DNA from: Streptomyces toxytricini
GTDB taxonomy: Bacteria; Actinomycetota; Actinomycetes; Streptomycetales; Streptomycetaceae
Assembly: GCF_014649915.1 (NCBI RefSeq)
Contig: NZ_BMTY01000005.1
Location: 1 to 64,000, forward strand
Direction of reading: 5' to 3'
DNA length: 64,000 bases
The position numbers and the translations under genes are program-made. Position 1 is the first letter of the stretch. Every line of letters starts with the position of its first letter. Below are positions 34,547-43,595 of the stretch, piece after piece. The notes under the pieces were generated by a model. The model worked only from the letters and a program-made list of their open reading frames with translations, was not told where the DNA came from and ran no database searches.

Positions 34547-35056
34547 TCATTCGGGAGGAGGTGTGGTGCCCGTGCCCGTGCCCGTCAGGAAGAAGCTCAT
34601 CAGGCGGGCGGCGGTCACCGAGCCGAGGAGGTGCACCTGGTCGCCGTCTCGCCGGATCACGGCGACCAGGGGGCTGTGGGTGCGGGCCATGAGCGCGGCG
34701 ACTTCCATGGGCAGGGCGTCGGGCCCGACGTACAGGGGCGGGAAGAGGCGGCGCGGCAGCCACTCGGCCACGGTGAGGCCGTCCAGCCGCTGTGCGACCT
34801 CGCGGTCCGCGTTGCCGTGCAGCCCGGACCCCAGCAGGGGGTCGTCGACCACGTACTCGGGCAGTGCCTGGCGCAGCACCTGGGATCCGGGAACGATCGC
34901 GTAGGGCTGGCCGTCGGAGTCCAACACGAGCAGAGCGGGCAGCGACTCCTGCGCGAGCAGCCGGGCCGCGGCCACCGCGTCGTCGTCCGTCGTGACGAAC
35001 GGATACGGCTCAGCCAGATCGCGGGCATGCACGACAGCCCTCACCTCCTGAGGCAC
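34547..35056 (-). CDS. CBS domain protein
   Basis: 169 residues with two CBS motifs: AVVHARDLAEPYPFVTTDDD with LPALLVLDSDGQPYAIVPGS (about 7-60), and the second with LPMEVAALMARTHSPLVAVI near 113-132 and QVHLLGSVTAARLM. Paired CBS domains bind adenine nucleotides and sense energy state. As a stand-alone protein its partner is unknown. It has an acidic, soluble composition and a Thr/Gly/Pro tail. Confidence 0.8.
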   Translation of the reverse strand: MPQEVRAVVHARDLAEPYPFVTTDDDAVAAARLLAQESLPALLVLDSDGQPYAIVPGSQVLRQALPEYVVDDPLLGSGLHGNADREVAQRLDGLTVAEWLPRRLFPPLYVGPDALPMEVAALMARTHSPLVAVIRRDGDQVHLLGSVTAARLMSFFLTGTGTGTTPPPE

Positions 35057-35234
35057 GGGCCCGGCCGAGCACGGCAGCGACAGGCCAGGCTGCGGGGCGA
35101 CGCCGCCGGAGAGGGCGGGCGCGCGAAGGCGGCTTCGAGGAAGGCATCCGGCGAGATGGCCGGCACCCGGTCCGGACCGTGGGAGCGTGGCAACCTTTCC
35201 ACTCCTCTACCGTAAACCCGGGTGGGTCTTGCGA

Positions 35235-35440
35235 CGTGGATCATGGCTTCCGAACGGGCCGGGAGGGCTTCGTAGCCGCGGGCGAGGCGGCGGTGGTTCA
35301 TGAGCCGGCCGAACGTTCGCTCGACGACCCGCGGCGGGGCTGGACCACGAACCCCCTGGTCGTGGGGTCGCGGAGGTCGCGGGGGGACGAATCGGCCGAC
35401 TCGACCAGTGGCAGCAAGGCTGCCGGCGCGAGGTAGGATC
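35235..35440 (-). pseudogene. IS5-family transposase C-terminal remnant
   Basis: One frame has ALLPLVESADSSPRDLRDPT and a neighbouring frame RVVERTFGRLMNHRRLARGY then EALPARSEAMIHVA, the usual C-terminus of IS5-type transposases. A frameshift separates them and everything upstream is missing. The remaining sequence between 35057 and 35609 shows no gene. Confidence 0.6.
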
Positions 35441-35609
35441 CGCTCTCCGCCTCCACCCTCGGCCGCCTCGCCTACCACAAGGCACTACGGGGCGCGCCGC
35501 ATGGCCGTGACCCGCCGACTGACCAACCCATGTGAGCGGAGAAGGCGCAAAGGGCACTGTCGACCTCTTGACGAGTCCTGCCTGATCTCCCGGCACGGCG
35601 GAGAGCCGG

Positions 35610-36449
35610 TCACACCCGGCGCCACCGTGCCATCGCGAAGGAGAAGAGCCCGAAGAACGCCAGGCCCGCGGCGACGAGAGCCAGCAGCCACGGGCCCGTC
35701 GGCGTCTCGGCGAAGGAGCGCAGGGCGTCGTCGAGGCCCTTGGCCTCGTTCGGCTCGTAGGTCAGGGCGGCGCGCGTGACGAAGACGCCGGCGACCGCGA
35801 AGACGGCGCCGCGCGCCACTCCCCCGACGACACCCGTGACGTCCGTGAACCGCCGTTCCTTCCGGGACATCGCGCCGAGCTTCAGGTGCTTGTGGTACTT
35901 GCGCAGCGCGGCCCGGCCGGCGATCCACACGCCGGCGACGACGATGCCGGCTCCGGCGAGGCCCACCAGCCACCGGCCGCCTGTCAGGTCCAGTGCCCGT
36001 GCGGTGACGTCCTTGGACTGCTGGTCGCCGGAGCCGGAGCCGGAGCCGCTCTCGCCGGCGGCGAACATCAGCACCGAGTACGCGACGAACGCGTAGAAGA
36101 CGCAGCGCGCCGCCGACGCCAGGCGTTTGCCCGCCTTGTGCCCGCCCTCGCCGGCGGCACCGAACAGGGCTTCCGACAGGCGCCATACGGCCATCCCGGC
36201 AAGACCCGCCCCCAGGGCCCACAGCAGGACCGACCCCAGCGGCTGAGCCGACAGCACGGCCAGCGCACCGCCCCGGTCGGCCTCCCCGCCCGAATCACCG
36301 AAGGCGATCCGCAGGGCGATCAGCCCGACGAGCACGTACAGGACGCCCCTGGCGGCGAAGCCCCACCGTGCCGCGATGCCGACCGCCGAACTGTTCGCCG
36401 CACCACGCGCCTTGGCGCGCCAAGGGAACGAAAGCGTACGAGTGTTCAT
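35610..36449 (-). CDS. DUF1206 integral membrane protein
   Basis: 279 residues from ATG 36449. Six hydrophobic segments arranged as three pairs (near 30-48, 68-88, 110-128, 160-180, 210-230 and 250-270), each pair with the repeated GVLYVLVGLIALR / CVFYAFVAYSVL / GAVFAVAGVFVTRAAL pattern typical of DUF1206. A charged KYHKHLKLGAMSRKERR loop (about 190) is cytoplasmic. A GSGSGSG spacer sits near 135. Function of the family is unknown. Confidence 0.85.
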   Translation of the reverse strand: MNTRTLSFPWRAKARGAANSSAVGIAARWGFAARGVLYVLVGLIALRIAFGDSGGEADRGGALAVLSAQPLGSVLLWALGAGLAGMAVWRLSEALFGAAGEGGHKAGKRLASAARCVFYAFVAYSVLMFAAGESGSGSGSGDQQSKDVTARALDLTGGRWLVGLAGAGIVVAGVWIAGRAALRKYHKHLKLGAMSRKERRFTDVTGVVGGVARGAVFAVAGVFVTRAALTYEPNEAKGLDDALRSFAETPTGPWLLALVAAGLAFFGLFSFAMARWRRV

Positions 36450-36472
36450 GCCCACCTCCCCCGTCCGCTTGC

Positions 36473-36617
36473 CCCTCGCCGCCTCGCGGAAACGGTGGTG
36501 GCCGCACTGCAGGCCCGGCTGACGGAGGTGCTCGTCGCCCTCGTCACCCACTGGCTGGAGCGCACCGGCGAGACGTCCCTCTGCCTGGCCGGCGGCACGT
36601 CGATGGTCTGGGACTGA
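36473..36617 (+). pseudogene. Possible carbamoyltransferase fragment
   Basis: RRLAETVVAALQARLTEVLV, ALVTHWLERTGETSLCLAGG then TSMVWD and a stop. The block ending in LCLAGG resembles the NodU/CmcH-type carbamoyltransferase core, in which it continues with VALN. Only about 48 codons survive; the call is weak. Confidence 0.35.
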
Positions 36618-36712
36618 CCCGGCCGCGCCGGGCGCCGCAGCCGGAGCACCGCCGCAACGACAGCCACCCATCCGAGAACGCGGCGCTCCGTCCTGCGCAC
36701 GCTGCCCTGCAC

Positions 36713-36754
36713 CTGTGGTGTTGCGCGCCATTGCACCACTGCACACTGTGGTGG
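36713..36754 (+). promoter_or_regulatory. Repeated TGTGGTG elements upstream of the SDR gene
   Basis: CTGTGGTGT (36713-36721), its inverse GCACCAC (36733-36739) and CTGTGGTGG (36746-36754) lie 46-87 bases before the SDR start. CTGTGGTGG occurs again at 42011-42019, before the MHS transporter, which suggests a common regulator. Confidence 0.45.
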
Positions 36755-36799
36755 ACGCGTCCATGGGCCGAGCGGGCGGCTCTCTCTACTGTTCCCGCC

Positions 36800-37594
36800 A
36801 TGACGAAGACTTTTCCCACCCCGAACCCTCTGCCACCACCCGGCGCCGGCACCGACCTCACCGGCCGCACGGCCCTGGTGACCGGTGGCGGCAGCGGCAT
36901 CGGCCGGTCCTGTGCGCTGGCGCTGGCCCGGGCGGGGGCCTTCGTCCACGTGGTGGACCGGGACGCCGATGCGGCACGGGCCGTCGCCGAGACCGTCGGG
37001 GGCCGGGCGCAGGTGGCCGACCTCGCCGACGCGGGCGCGATCGACCTGCTGCCCGCCGAGGTCGACGTCCTCGTCAACAACGCCGGCCTCCAGCACGTGG
37101 CGCCGCTCACGGAGTTCCCGCCGGACCGGTTCGAGCTGATCCAGAAGGTGATGGTCACCGCCCCGTTCCTGCTGATGCGCAGGACGCTGCCGCACATGTA
37201 CGCCCGCGGCTGGGGCCGGATCGTGAACGTCTCCAGCGTCCACGGGCTGCGGGCCAGCGCCTACAAGTCCGCCTACGTCGCCGCCAAGCACGCCCTGGAG
37301 GGCCTGAGCAAGGTCGCCGCACTCGAGGGCGCTCCCCACGGGGTGACCAGCAACTGCGTGAATCCCGGGTACGTCCGCACCCGGCTGGTCGAGGGCCAGG
37401 TCCGCGACCAGGCCGCCGCGCACGGCATCAGCGAGGGCGACGTCCTCACGGACGTCATGCTGGCCCGCTCGCCCGTCAAGCGGCTTCTGGAGACCGAGGA
37501 GGTCGCTGCCGCGGTGCTGTGGCTGTGCGGGCCCCACTCGGGCTGCCTCACGGGGACGTCCCTGCCGCTGGACGGCGGCTGGACCGCCGGCTGA
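36800..37594 (+). CDS. Short-chain dehydrogenase, 3-hydroxybutyrate dehydrogenase-like
   Basis: 264 residues from ATG 36800. The Rossmann motif is TGGGSGIG (28-35), followed by NNAGLQHV, the catalytic Ser in IVNVSSVHGLRAS and the YVAAKHALEG Tyr-Lys pair. The NNAGLQHVAPLTEFP and VNPGYVRTRLVEGQV blocks fit D-3-hydroxybutyrate dehydrogenases. It would oxidise D-3-hydroxybutyrate to acetoacetate with NAD. The nearby MHS transporter and GAF/PucR regulator could form one catabolic module with it. Confidence 0.8.
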   Translation: MTKTFPTPNPLPPPGAGTDLTGRTALVTGGGSGIGRSCALALARAGAFVHVVDRDADAARAVAETVGGRAQVADLADAGAIDLLPAEVDVLVNNAGLQHVAPLTEFPPDRFELIQKVMVTAPFLLMRRTLPHMYARGWGRIVNVSSVHGLRASAYKSAYVAAKHALEGLSKVAALEGAPHGVTSNCVNPGYVRTRLVEGQVRDQAAAHGISEGDVLTDVMLARSPVKRLLETEEVAAAVLWLCGPHSGCLTGTSLPLDGGWTAG

Positions 37595-37666
37595 CGCCCC
37601 CTCCTTCCCGCGCGCGGATGCACCGCACGGGCCGGCGCACCCGCACGCGGCCGAACTGCGCGGGGT

Positions 37667-40600
37667 TCAGCCGGCCATGACGTACGTGTGGACGGAAGCC
37701 GGGAGCTCTGCGCCCGTCACGGCGGTCCACGCACGGGACAGGGCGTCGAGACCGAGAGCGGCGGTGAGGCGGCGGAGGTGTTCCGCTCCCGGCCCCGCAC
37801 CCGGGCTGGGGAAGTCGTCGAACTGCGTCACGCACCGTACGACGTGTTCCAGTGCTGCCGGAAGGTCGCCCTGTTTCTCGGCCAGTGCCCCGAGCGCCCC
37901 GTGGCTGGTCGCAGTGCCGGGCCTGTTGTCCGTCTCTTCGAAGTCGGCGAGGGCCTTCCGGTACCAGGATTCAGCTTCGGCGTACCGGGAGCGTGCCTCG
38001 GCGAGCCGCCCCAGGGCGTGGTGTGTCGTTCCGAGTGAGGAGCGGTTGGCGGTGGCGCTGAACGCGGGAATGCTGCGGCGGAACCACCCTTCAGCCTCAT
38101 CCCAGCGCTCCCGCTGGTGGGCCAGTTCACCGAGGATGTAGTCGACGCGGGCAGTGCCCTCGGTGTCGCCCAGTTCCTCCCGGATCACGAGGGCGTCGCG
38201 GTACAGCTGCTCGGCGGTGTCAAGGTCGCCCCGGTAGTGGGCGGCCTCGCCGAGCGCCAGTGTCGCGGCCGCCTGGCCAGGCCGGTCCTGCAGGGCCTGG
38301 CGCATCGCCAGCGCTGCGCGGTAGTGCTGTTCGGCCTCGTCCCAGCGCCGGCGCATCCATGCCACCCACCCGAGTTTCTGCCGCGCGGTTGCGGTGCCGT
38401 CCTGGTTCTGGCCGGCTTCGCTCAGGACCCGGGCGCGCTCGTACCAGCTGTCGGCGTCGTTCCAGCGGCCTTCGGCGACCGCGATGTCTCCCAACGACAG
38501 CTGGATGGTGGCGGTGCTCTGCTGGTGTCCGACCTCGCGTGCGGTGGTGAGCGCCCGGTCCAGCCACTGTCCGGCCTCGTCGAGGCGTCCCGCCTGGATG
38601 TAGATCCTGCCGAGTTCGTAGGAGATGACGGCCATGAGGCGCCGACGTGGTTCGTCGTCGCTCTGGGTGAGCAGCAGGGCGTATGCCCGGTGGTAGAGGC
38701 CCTCGGCGGCGGCGAAGTCCGAAAGCGGCAAGACGGTCAGCTCGGCAATGACGAACATCAGCCAGAGTCCGATGCCCTCCTCAGGAGTCCGGGGCGGGTT
38801 GCCCTCGTCGTCCTCGACGGCCAGCCGGACCCTGTCGGCCCAGTGCCGCAGTTCTCCGGTGCGGCCGGTGCGGACCCATTCGGTGTGCAGCAGCCGGCCG
38901 AGCTGCTGTGCGGCAGGCCACCGCTGCTGGTTGAGCGCTTCGCGGAGCGCGTGCACGAGGTTGGCTGCGTGGAGCACCGCGATGGTGTGCCCGGTCGCTG
39001 CGTTGCCCGACTGGATCTGTGTGTACGCCCAGCCGGCCAAGTTCGCCATGGCGCAGACGAAGGAGTGCTTCGCGGCGCGCAGTTCCGTGTCGAAGTCCGC
39101 GCCTTCGCCTGCGGCTTCGGCTCGCCACTGGTCGTGGAAGTGTGCGGGCAGTGCGGGGTGCAACCGGTACATGCCACCGCCGAGTGCGACGAGCAGCCCG
39201 GCGTGGGCGGCCTCGGCCAGGGCGGCGGTCCACTGTTCGTGTGTGATGCGGTGGAAACGTCCGGAGGCGCTGGAGGCGGACAACAGGGCAAGGACGTCCG
39301 TGTCGATGACAGCGTGGCACAGGGCGGACGAGGCGAGGAGGCTGCGCGTACGGGGGGTCAGCCGGGCGGTGGAGTAGGTGAGGCTTGCGGTCAGTGATCC
39401 GGTGCGGCCCGTGCCGTATCCCGTCGGCAGCGCGGTGGTGCCGCGTAGCCCGGCGAGGAGGACGTCAGCGTTGGTGGTGTCCAGGTAGGGCAGGACGATA
39501 CGCATCGTCAGGGGGTGCCCGCCGAGCCATGTGAGGAGTTCGGCGAAGGCCGGAGCGGCACGCCGCGGGAGGGCATCGGGGTACGGGGCGAGGAGTTCGT
39601 CGATGTAGGCGGAGCTCTCCTCGGCGGACAGTCCGGTGAGTTCGATCCGGCGCAGCTCGCCGAGGCGGCCTTCTGGCGTGCGGCTTGTCATCAGTACGAC
39701 GCTGGAGCCGAGGTCGTCGAGGAACTCCCTGATCCCGGTGAGGTGCTCGTCCTCCAGTGCCTCGACGTTGTCCCAGATGAGCAGCAGCCGTTCACGGCGC
39801 AGCAGTTCCCGGACCATGGTGTGCCGCCGGGTTTCATCCGCGGCGGCGAAGGGTGCACCGAGGATGCGCATCCCGATGCCCGTCGCCACCGCAGAGGCGC
39901 CGAGGGCGGGAAGCCCGGGTTCGAAGGTGTGCCACACGACGTGTCCGGGCTCCCGAACCCCGCCCGTGTCGCGCCACCAGCGGCCGAATGCCTTTGCCAG
40001 CTCCGTTTTCCCTGTGCCCGCCGTACCGTGGAGCAGGATTGCGGAGCGGGCGGCGGCCGATGCCTCCAGCTCGTGGAACTCGTGGTCGCGTCCGACGAAC
40101 GTTCCGACCCCTTCAAGGGGGTCCCTGCCCGGTGTCCCGGGGGCGGGGACGCCGAAGCGGGGGAAGCGCACTTCGGAGCGGGCGTAGTGCACGGGTATGA
40201 GCCAGTCCTGCAAGGGGATGCGTCCCATGGGGGCGGGGCGGTCCGGGTGGCGGGCCATTCTGGCGCGTCCGGCGACGACCGCATCGGACACGCTGCCGCC
40301 AGCGAAGAGGTTCGCGTAGAAGCCTGTCATGAACTGCGCTGCGGCGACCGCGTACACGGTGTACGCCATGGCCACGACGGCGAGGACGCCGTCGGAGACG
40401 AGCCTGGTCGCGATTGCCGTCTCCAGGGCGGAGCCCACCGCACCCGACTGGCACGCGTTGAGCACGACGACGGGGACTCTGGCGTCGGCGAGCACCCGCG
40501 CCACCTGCGAGGTACGGACGCGCTCTGCACCCGCACCCGGCTTCTCGAACAGGAGCACGGCCTCGTCGGCGAGTTCGCCGTGGCAGTCCAGGTGGACGAC

Positions 40601-41206
40601 CTGGAAGGGCCGTCCTTCGTCCGCAGCGGCGGCCAGGGCGTCGGCGAGGCCGTCCAGCGTCGGGGGCCGGACGACGACGACCTCGACCGTGCCGCCGTCG
40701 ACAGCCGCGAGCACGGGCCGGGCGATCGTACGGAAGGCCACATCGCGTGCTCCGGACGGACGGGAGATCACCATCAGCACCCGCAGCCGTGGTCCGGTCA
40801 CACCGAAGCCGGGGATGCTGTCGGATGTGTCCAGCATCCGGGTGAAGCGCACGCCGTCCAGCGCGAGCGGGGTGGGGCGCGCAGGGTCGGCCATCAGCTC
40901 CCAGGGCAGGCCCAGCCACGCCGGGCTGCTGGAGCGCAGTTCCAGCAGGGGAGCCGGCGAGGTGCGCCACGTGTGGTAGCGGTCGGAGGCACTGCCGAAG
41001 ACGCCGGTGAACATCGACCGGCCCCAGTCGGTCAGCCCGGCCGCGATCCGTTTGCCCCGTTCGGCGTACTCGCCGAACGGGGCACGCGGATAGTCCTCCA
41101 GATACCAGCGCAGGTCGGCCGGCCCCGTGTCGCCGAGGAACGCAAGGTCGTCCTCGGCAGGGAGGACGACGGCCCGTCCGGGTTCAGGGAAGCTGACCTG
41201 TGCCAC
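37667..41206 (-). CDS. CHAT-STAND-TPR protein (caspase-like protease domain, NTPase, TPR sensor)
   Basis: 1179 residues. The N-terminal CHAT domain (about 85-345) has the catalytic dyad His209 in VVHLDCHGEL and Cys252 in VVVLNACQSGAVG. A linker leads to VGRDHEFHELE (about 371-381) and an NB-ARC-like NTPase with Walker A HGTAGTGKTEL (393-403) and Walker B LLLIWDN (474-480). The C-terminal third (about 850-1140) is TPR repeats (WDEAEQHYRAALAMRQ, LDTAEQLYRDALVIREELGD and others). This matches signal-activated proteases in bacterial conflict and cell-death systems. The TPRs would sense a ligand or partner and drive CHAT activation. It overlaps the small upstream gene by 23 bases. Confidence 0.9.
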   Translation of the reverse strand: MAQVSFPEPGRAVVLPAEDDLAFLGDTGPADLRWYLEDYPRAPFGEYAERGKRIAAGLTDWGRSMFTGVFGSASDRYHTWRTSPAPLLELRSSSPAWLGLPWELMADPARPTPLALDGVRFTRMLDTSDSIPGFGVTGPRLRVLMVISRPSGARDVAFRTIARPVLAAVDGGTVEVVVVRPPTLDGLADALAAAADEGRPFQVVHLDCHGELADEAVLLFEKPGAGAERVRTSQVARVLADARVPVVVLNACQSGAVGSALETAIATRLVSDGVLAVVAMAYTVYAVAAAQFMTGFYANLFAGGSVSDAVVAGRARMARHPDRPAPMGRIPLQDWLIPVHYARSEVRFPRFGVPAPGTPGRDPLEGVGTFVGRDHEFHELEASAAARSAILLHGTAGTGKTELAKAFGRWWRDTGGVREPGHVVWHTFEPGLPALGASAVATGIGMRILGAPFAAADETRRHTMVRELLRRERLLLIWDNVEALEDEHLTGIREFLDDLGSSVVLMTSRTPEGRLGELRRIELTGLSAEESSAYIDELLAPYPDALPRRAAPAFAELLTWLGGHPLTMRIVLPYLDTTNADVLLAGLRGTTALPTGYGTGRTGSLTASLTYSTARLTPRTRSLLASSALCHAVIDTDVLALLSASSASGRFHRITHEQWTAALAEAAHAGLLVALGGGMYRLHPALPAHFHDQWRAEAAGEGADFDTELRAAKHSFVCAMANLAGWAYTQIQSGNAATGHTIAVLHAANLVHALREALNQQRWPAAQQLGRLLHTEWVRTGRTGELRHWADRVRLAVEDDEGNPPRTPEEGIGLWLMFVIAELTVLPLSDFAAAEGLYHRAYALLLTQSDDEPRRRLMAVISYELGRIYIQAGRLDEAGQWLDRALTTAREVGHQQSTATIQLSLGDIAVAEGRWNDADSWYERARVLSEAGQNQDGTATARQKLGWVAWMRRRWDEAEQHYRAALAMRQALQDRPGQAAATLALGEAAHYRGDLDTAEQLYRDALVIREELGDTEGTARVDYILGELAHQRERWDEAEGWFRRSIPAFSATANRSSLGTTHHALGRLAEARSRYAEAESWYRKALADFEETDNRPGTATSHGALGALAEKQGDLPAALEHVVRCVTQFDDFPSPGAGPGAEHLRRLTAALGLDALSRAWTAVTGAELPASVHTYVMAG

Positions 41207-41579
41207 TCTGCTCCTGGCCGTGCTCCTGCCGGCTGGTGCCCTCGCGCACGATCTGCTCCACGACTGCCTCGATGACCGCGTCCCGCTCCGCGGCGGACAC
41301 GGTCCCGTCGCTGTCCAGCTCGATGCGGATGCGCCGTGTCAGGACTTCGCGGCGCAGGTCGGCTCCCCGCTTGCGCAGGTCTTGGACGACGATCCAGCCC
41401 GAACTGGCAACGGTGACGATGAGTGAGGCGAGTTCGACGAGGTCGAGGTAGCTCTGCGCGCCGCCGTCGGGGGAGTGTAGGCGGGCCAGGACGTCCGCGC
41501 GCAGGCTGTCGCTGCCGCCGACGCGTTCCACGGCTGCCAATGCGGCCCGTTGTACTGCCTGTGCGGGGATCTCAGCCAT
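41184..41579 (-). CDS. Small partner protein of the CHAT-STAND gene
   Basis: 131 residues, translated just before the CHAT gene and overlapping it by 23 bases. An N-terminal helix pair (IPAQAVQRAALAAVERVGG) is followed by one hydrophobic segment (LVELASLIVTVASSGWIVVQ, about 47-66) that could span or touch the membrane. A charged helix (KRGADLRREVLTRRIRIELD) and an acidic helix (AAERDAVIEAVVEQIVREG) follow. No family recognised. By context it is the adaptor, regulator or effector of the CHAT protein. Confidence 0.7.
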   Translation of the reverse strand: MAEIPAQAVQRAALAAVERVGGSDSLRADVLARLHSPDGGAQSYLDLVELASLIVTVASSGWIVVQDLRKRGADLRREVLTRRIRIELDSDGTVSAAERDAVIEAVVEQIVREGTSRQEHGQEQSGTGQLP

Positions 41580-42011
41580 CGATCACACGCCCCTCCTCAC
41601 GCCGGCTTGACGATCGCACCATATTCGAGCCGGACAGCCGCCCGTGAGGTGTTTCCCGGATTCCGGGCCGGCAGACCGCCGGGGCGGGCGCAGCCGTCTG
41701 CGTGCGGGGCGAGCGGGTGGCGTGATGACTGCCGGCAGGGCCTGTCGGCAGGGGTCTGGCCGTCGGGACGGCGCACGCGATACGGAAGACATCCGTCCGG
41801 GTGCGGTGGGCCCGACCGCGCCCCGGTCCGTTGCCTGCCGTCGCCGCGATGCCTCAAGGCAGCCGCACATCCGGTTCAGAGGAGCACCGGCGTTTGTCAA
41901 ACCGGGCCGCACTGGGCATATCCGGCGGGCTCTGCCGGAGCCGCCAGACACACGCGCCACAGGCCGAGCAGGGTCCCTTGTGGTGGTCGGGGGCATGTCG
42001 CGGCCCGTAAC
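41580..42011. other. Intergenic region, no supported gene
   Basis: About 430 bases between the CHAT module and the transporter operator. Open frames on both strands lack codon bias and motifs. It may mark the outer boundary of an inserted module. Confidence 0.35.
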
Positions 42012-42067
42012 TGTGGTGGTCCGCCACATACGCCGCTGACCTGCGTGTTCCTATGGTGTGGCCACAC
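42012..42067 (+). promoter_or_regulatory. Palindromic operator pair upstream of the MHS transporter
   Basis: TGTGGTGGTCCGCCACA (42012-42028) is a 17-base palindrome with one transition. GTGTGGCCACAC (42056-42067) is a perfect 12-base palindrome. Both contain TGTGG...CCACA half-sites, 33 bases or more before the start codon, so one dimeric regulator could bind both. Confidence 0.6.
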
Positions 42068-42100
42068 GGACGTCCCCGCAGACCCCCGGAAGTGGTGCAC

Positions 42101-43465
42101 ATGACCTCCCCCGCAACGGCCGCCGCACCGGCGCCATCCGGCATCCGGAGAATCGTCGGAGCGAGCCTGATCGGCACCACCATCGAGTGGTACGACTTCT
42201 TCCTCTACGGCTCGGCCGCCGCGCTCGTCTTCAACACGCTGTTCTTCCCCAGCGCCGACCCCCTGGTGGGCACGCTGATCGCCTTCATCACGTACGCCAT
42301 CGGGTTCGCCGCGCGCCCGCTCGGCGGCATCGTCTTCGGACACTACGGCGACAAGACGGGCCGCAAGAAGCTGCTCGTCCTCAGCCTCCTGATGATGGGC
42401 GGCGCCACTTTCGCGATGGGCCTGCTGCCCACGTACGACACCATCGGCGTGTGGGCGCCGATCCTGCTGACGGTGCTGCGCCTCGTCCAGGGCTTCGCGC
42501 TGGGCGGTGAGTGGGGCGGGGCCGTCCTCATCGTCTCCGAGCACGGCGGCGACAGGCACCGCGGCTTCTGGGCGTCCTGGCCGCAGGCCGGCGCGCCCGG
42601 AGGCAACCTGCTCGCCACCGGCGTCCTGGCGCTGCTGGCCGCAGTCCAGTCGGAGTCCGACTTCCAGGCGTGGGGCTGGCGCATCCCGTTCCTGCTGTCG
42701 GGCCTGCTCGTGGTGATCGGCCTGTGGATCCGCGTCTCCGTCTCCGAGTCCCCGGTGTTCCTTCAGGCCCAGGCGAAGGCCGAGGCCGCGGCTGCCGCGG
42801 GCGCCAAGGAGAAGGCACCGGTCGTCGAGGTCTTCCGGCGCAGTTGGCGCGAGGTGCTTTCGGCCATCGGCACCCGCTTCGGCGAGAACATCTCGTACTA
42901 CATCCTCACCTCCTTCCTCCTCGTGTACGTCACCGTCCACCTGGAACTGCCGAAGAGCACCGCGCTGAACGCCGTCCTGATCGGCTCCGCGATCCATTTC
43001 GTGGCCATTCCGCTGTGGGGTGCGCTCTCCGACCGGATAGGCCGCCGCCCGGTCACGCTGATCGGCTCGGCGGGCATGGCGGTGTGGGCCTTCGTCTTCT
43101 TCGGGCTCGTCGACTCGAAGTCGTTCGTGGTGATCACCTTGGCGGTCACGGCCGGTCTGCTGCTGCACGGCGCGATGTACGGGCCGCAGGCCGCGTTCAT
43201 CTCGGAGATGTTCGACACCAAGGTTCGCTACTCCGGCGCCTCCATGGGCTCCCAGCTGGCCTCCATCCTCGCCGGCGCACTCGCCCCGATCATCGCGGTG
43301 GAGCTCCTGAAGGACCACGGCAGCTCGACGCCGATCAGCATCTACCTCTGCGCGGCGGCCGTCGTCACCACCGTCACGGTCGCCGTCACCCGCGAGACCC
43401 TCGGCCGCGACCTCAGCCGCAACAGCCGCGACGAGGTCCCTGCCGCAGCCGCGGCAGACCGTTGA
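42101..43465 (+). CDS. MHS-family MFS transporter (organic acid:H+ symporter type)
   Basis: 454 residues from ATG 42101. Twelve predicted membrane helices. The family signatures are the opening GTTIEWYDFFLYGSAAALVF, the loop 2-3 motif GHYGDKTGRKKLL, RLVQGFALGGEWGGAVLI in helix 4, and LSDRIGRRPVTLIG between helices 8 and 9. MHS proteins carry shikimate, proline/betaine, alpha-ketoglutarate or other carboxylates. Given the SDR and shared operator motif, hydroxybutyrate or a related acid is a plausible substrate. Confidence 0.9.
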   Translation: MTSPATAAAPAPSGIRRIVGASLIGTTIEWYDFFLYGSAAALVFNTLFFPSADPLVGTLIAFITYAIGFAARPLGGIVFGHYGDKTGRKKLLVLSLLMMGGATFAMGLLPTYDTIGVWAPILLTVLRLVQGFALGGEWGGAVLIVSEHGGDRHRGFWASWPQAGAPGGNLLATGVLALLAAVQSESDFQAWGWRIPFLLSGLLVVIGLWIRVSVSESPVFLQAQAKAEAAAAAGAKEKAPVVEVFRRSWREVLSAIGTRFGENISYYILTSFLLVYVTVHLELPKSTALNAVLIGSAIHFVAIPLWGALSDRIGRRPVTLIGSAGMAVWAFVFFGLVDSKSFVVITLAVTAGLLLHGAMYGPQAAFISEMFDTKVRYSGASMGSQLASILAGALAPIIAVELLKDHGSSTPISIYLCAAAVVTTVTVAVTRETLGRDLSRNSRDEVPAAAAADR

Positions 43466-43595
43466 GACCGCCCGGCAGCGGGCTCGTACCCCGCCGTCAT
43501 GATGGGAGTCGTGACGGCGGGCCGGGCGCACCCCCGCAGCACCTCCGCCCGCCTGTCCGCCTGCCTGTCCGTTCGTCCGCCCTCGAGGAGGCCCC

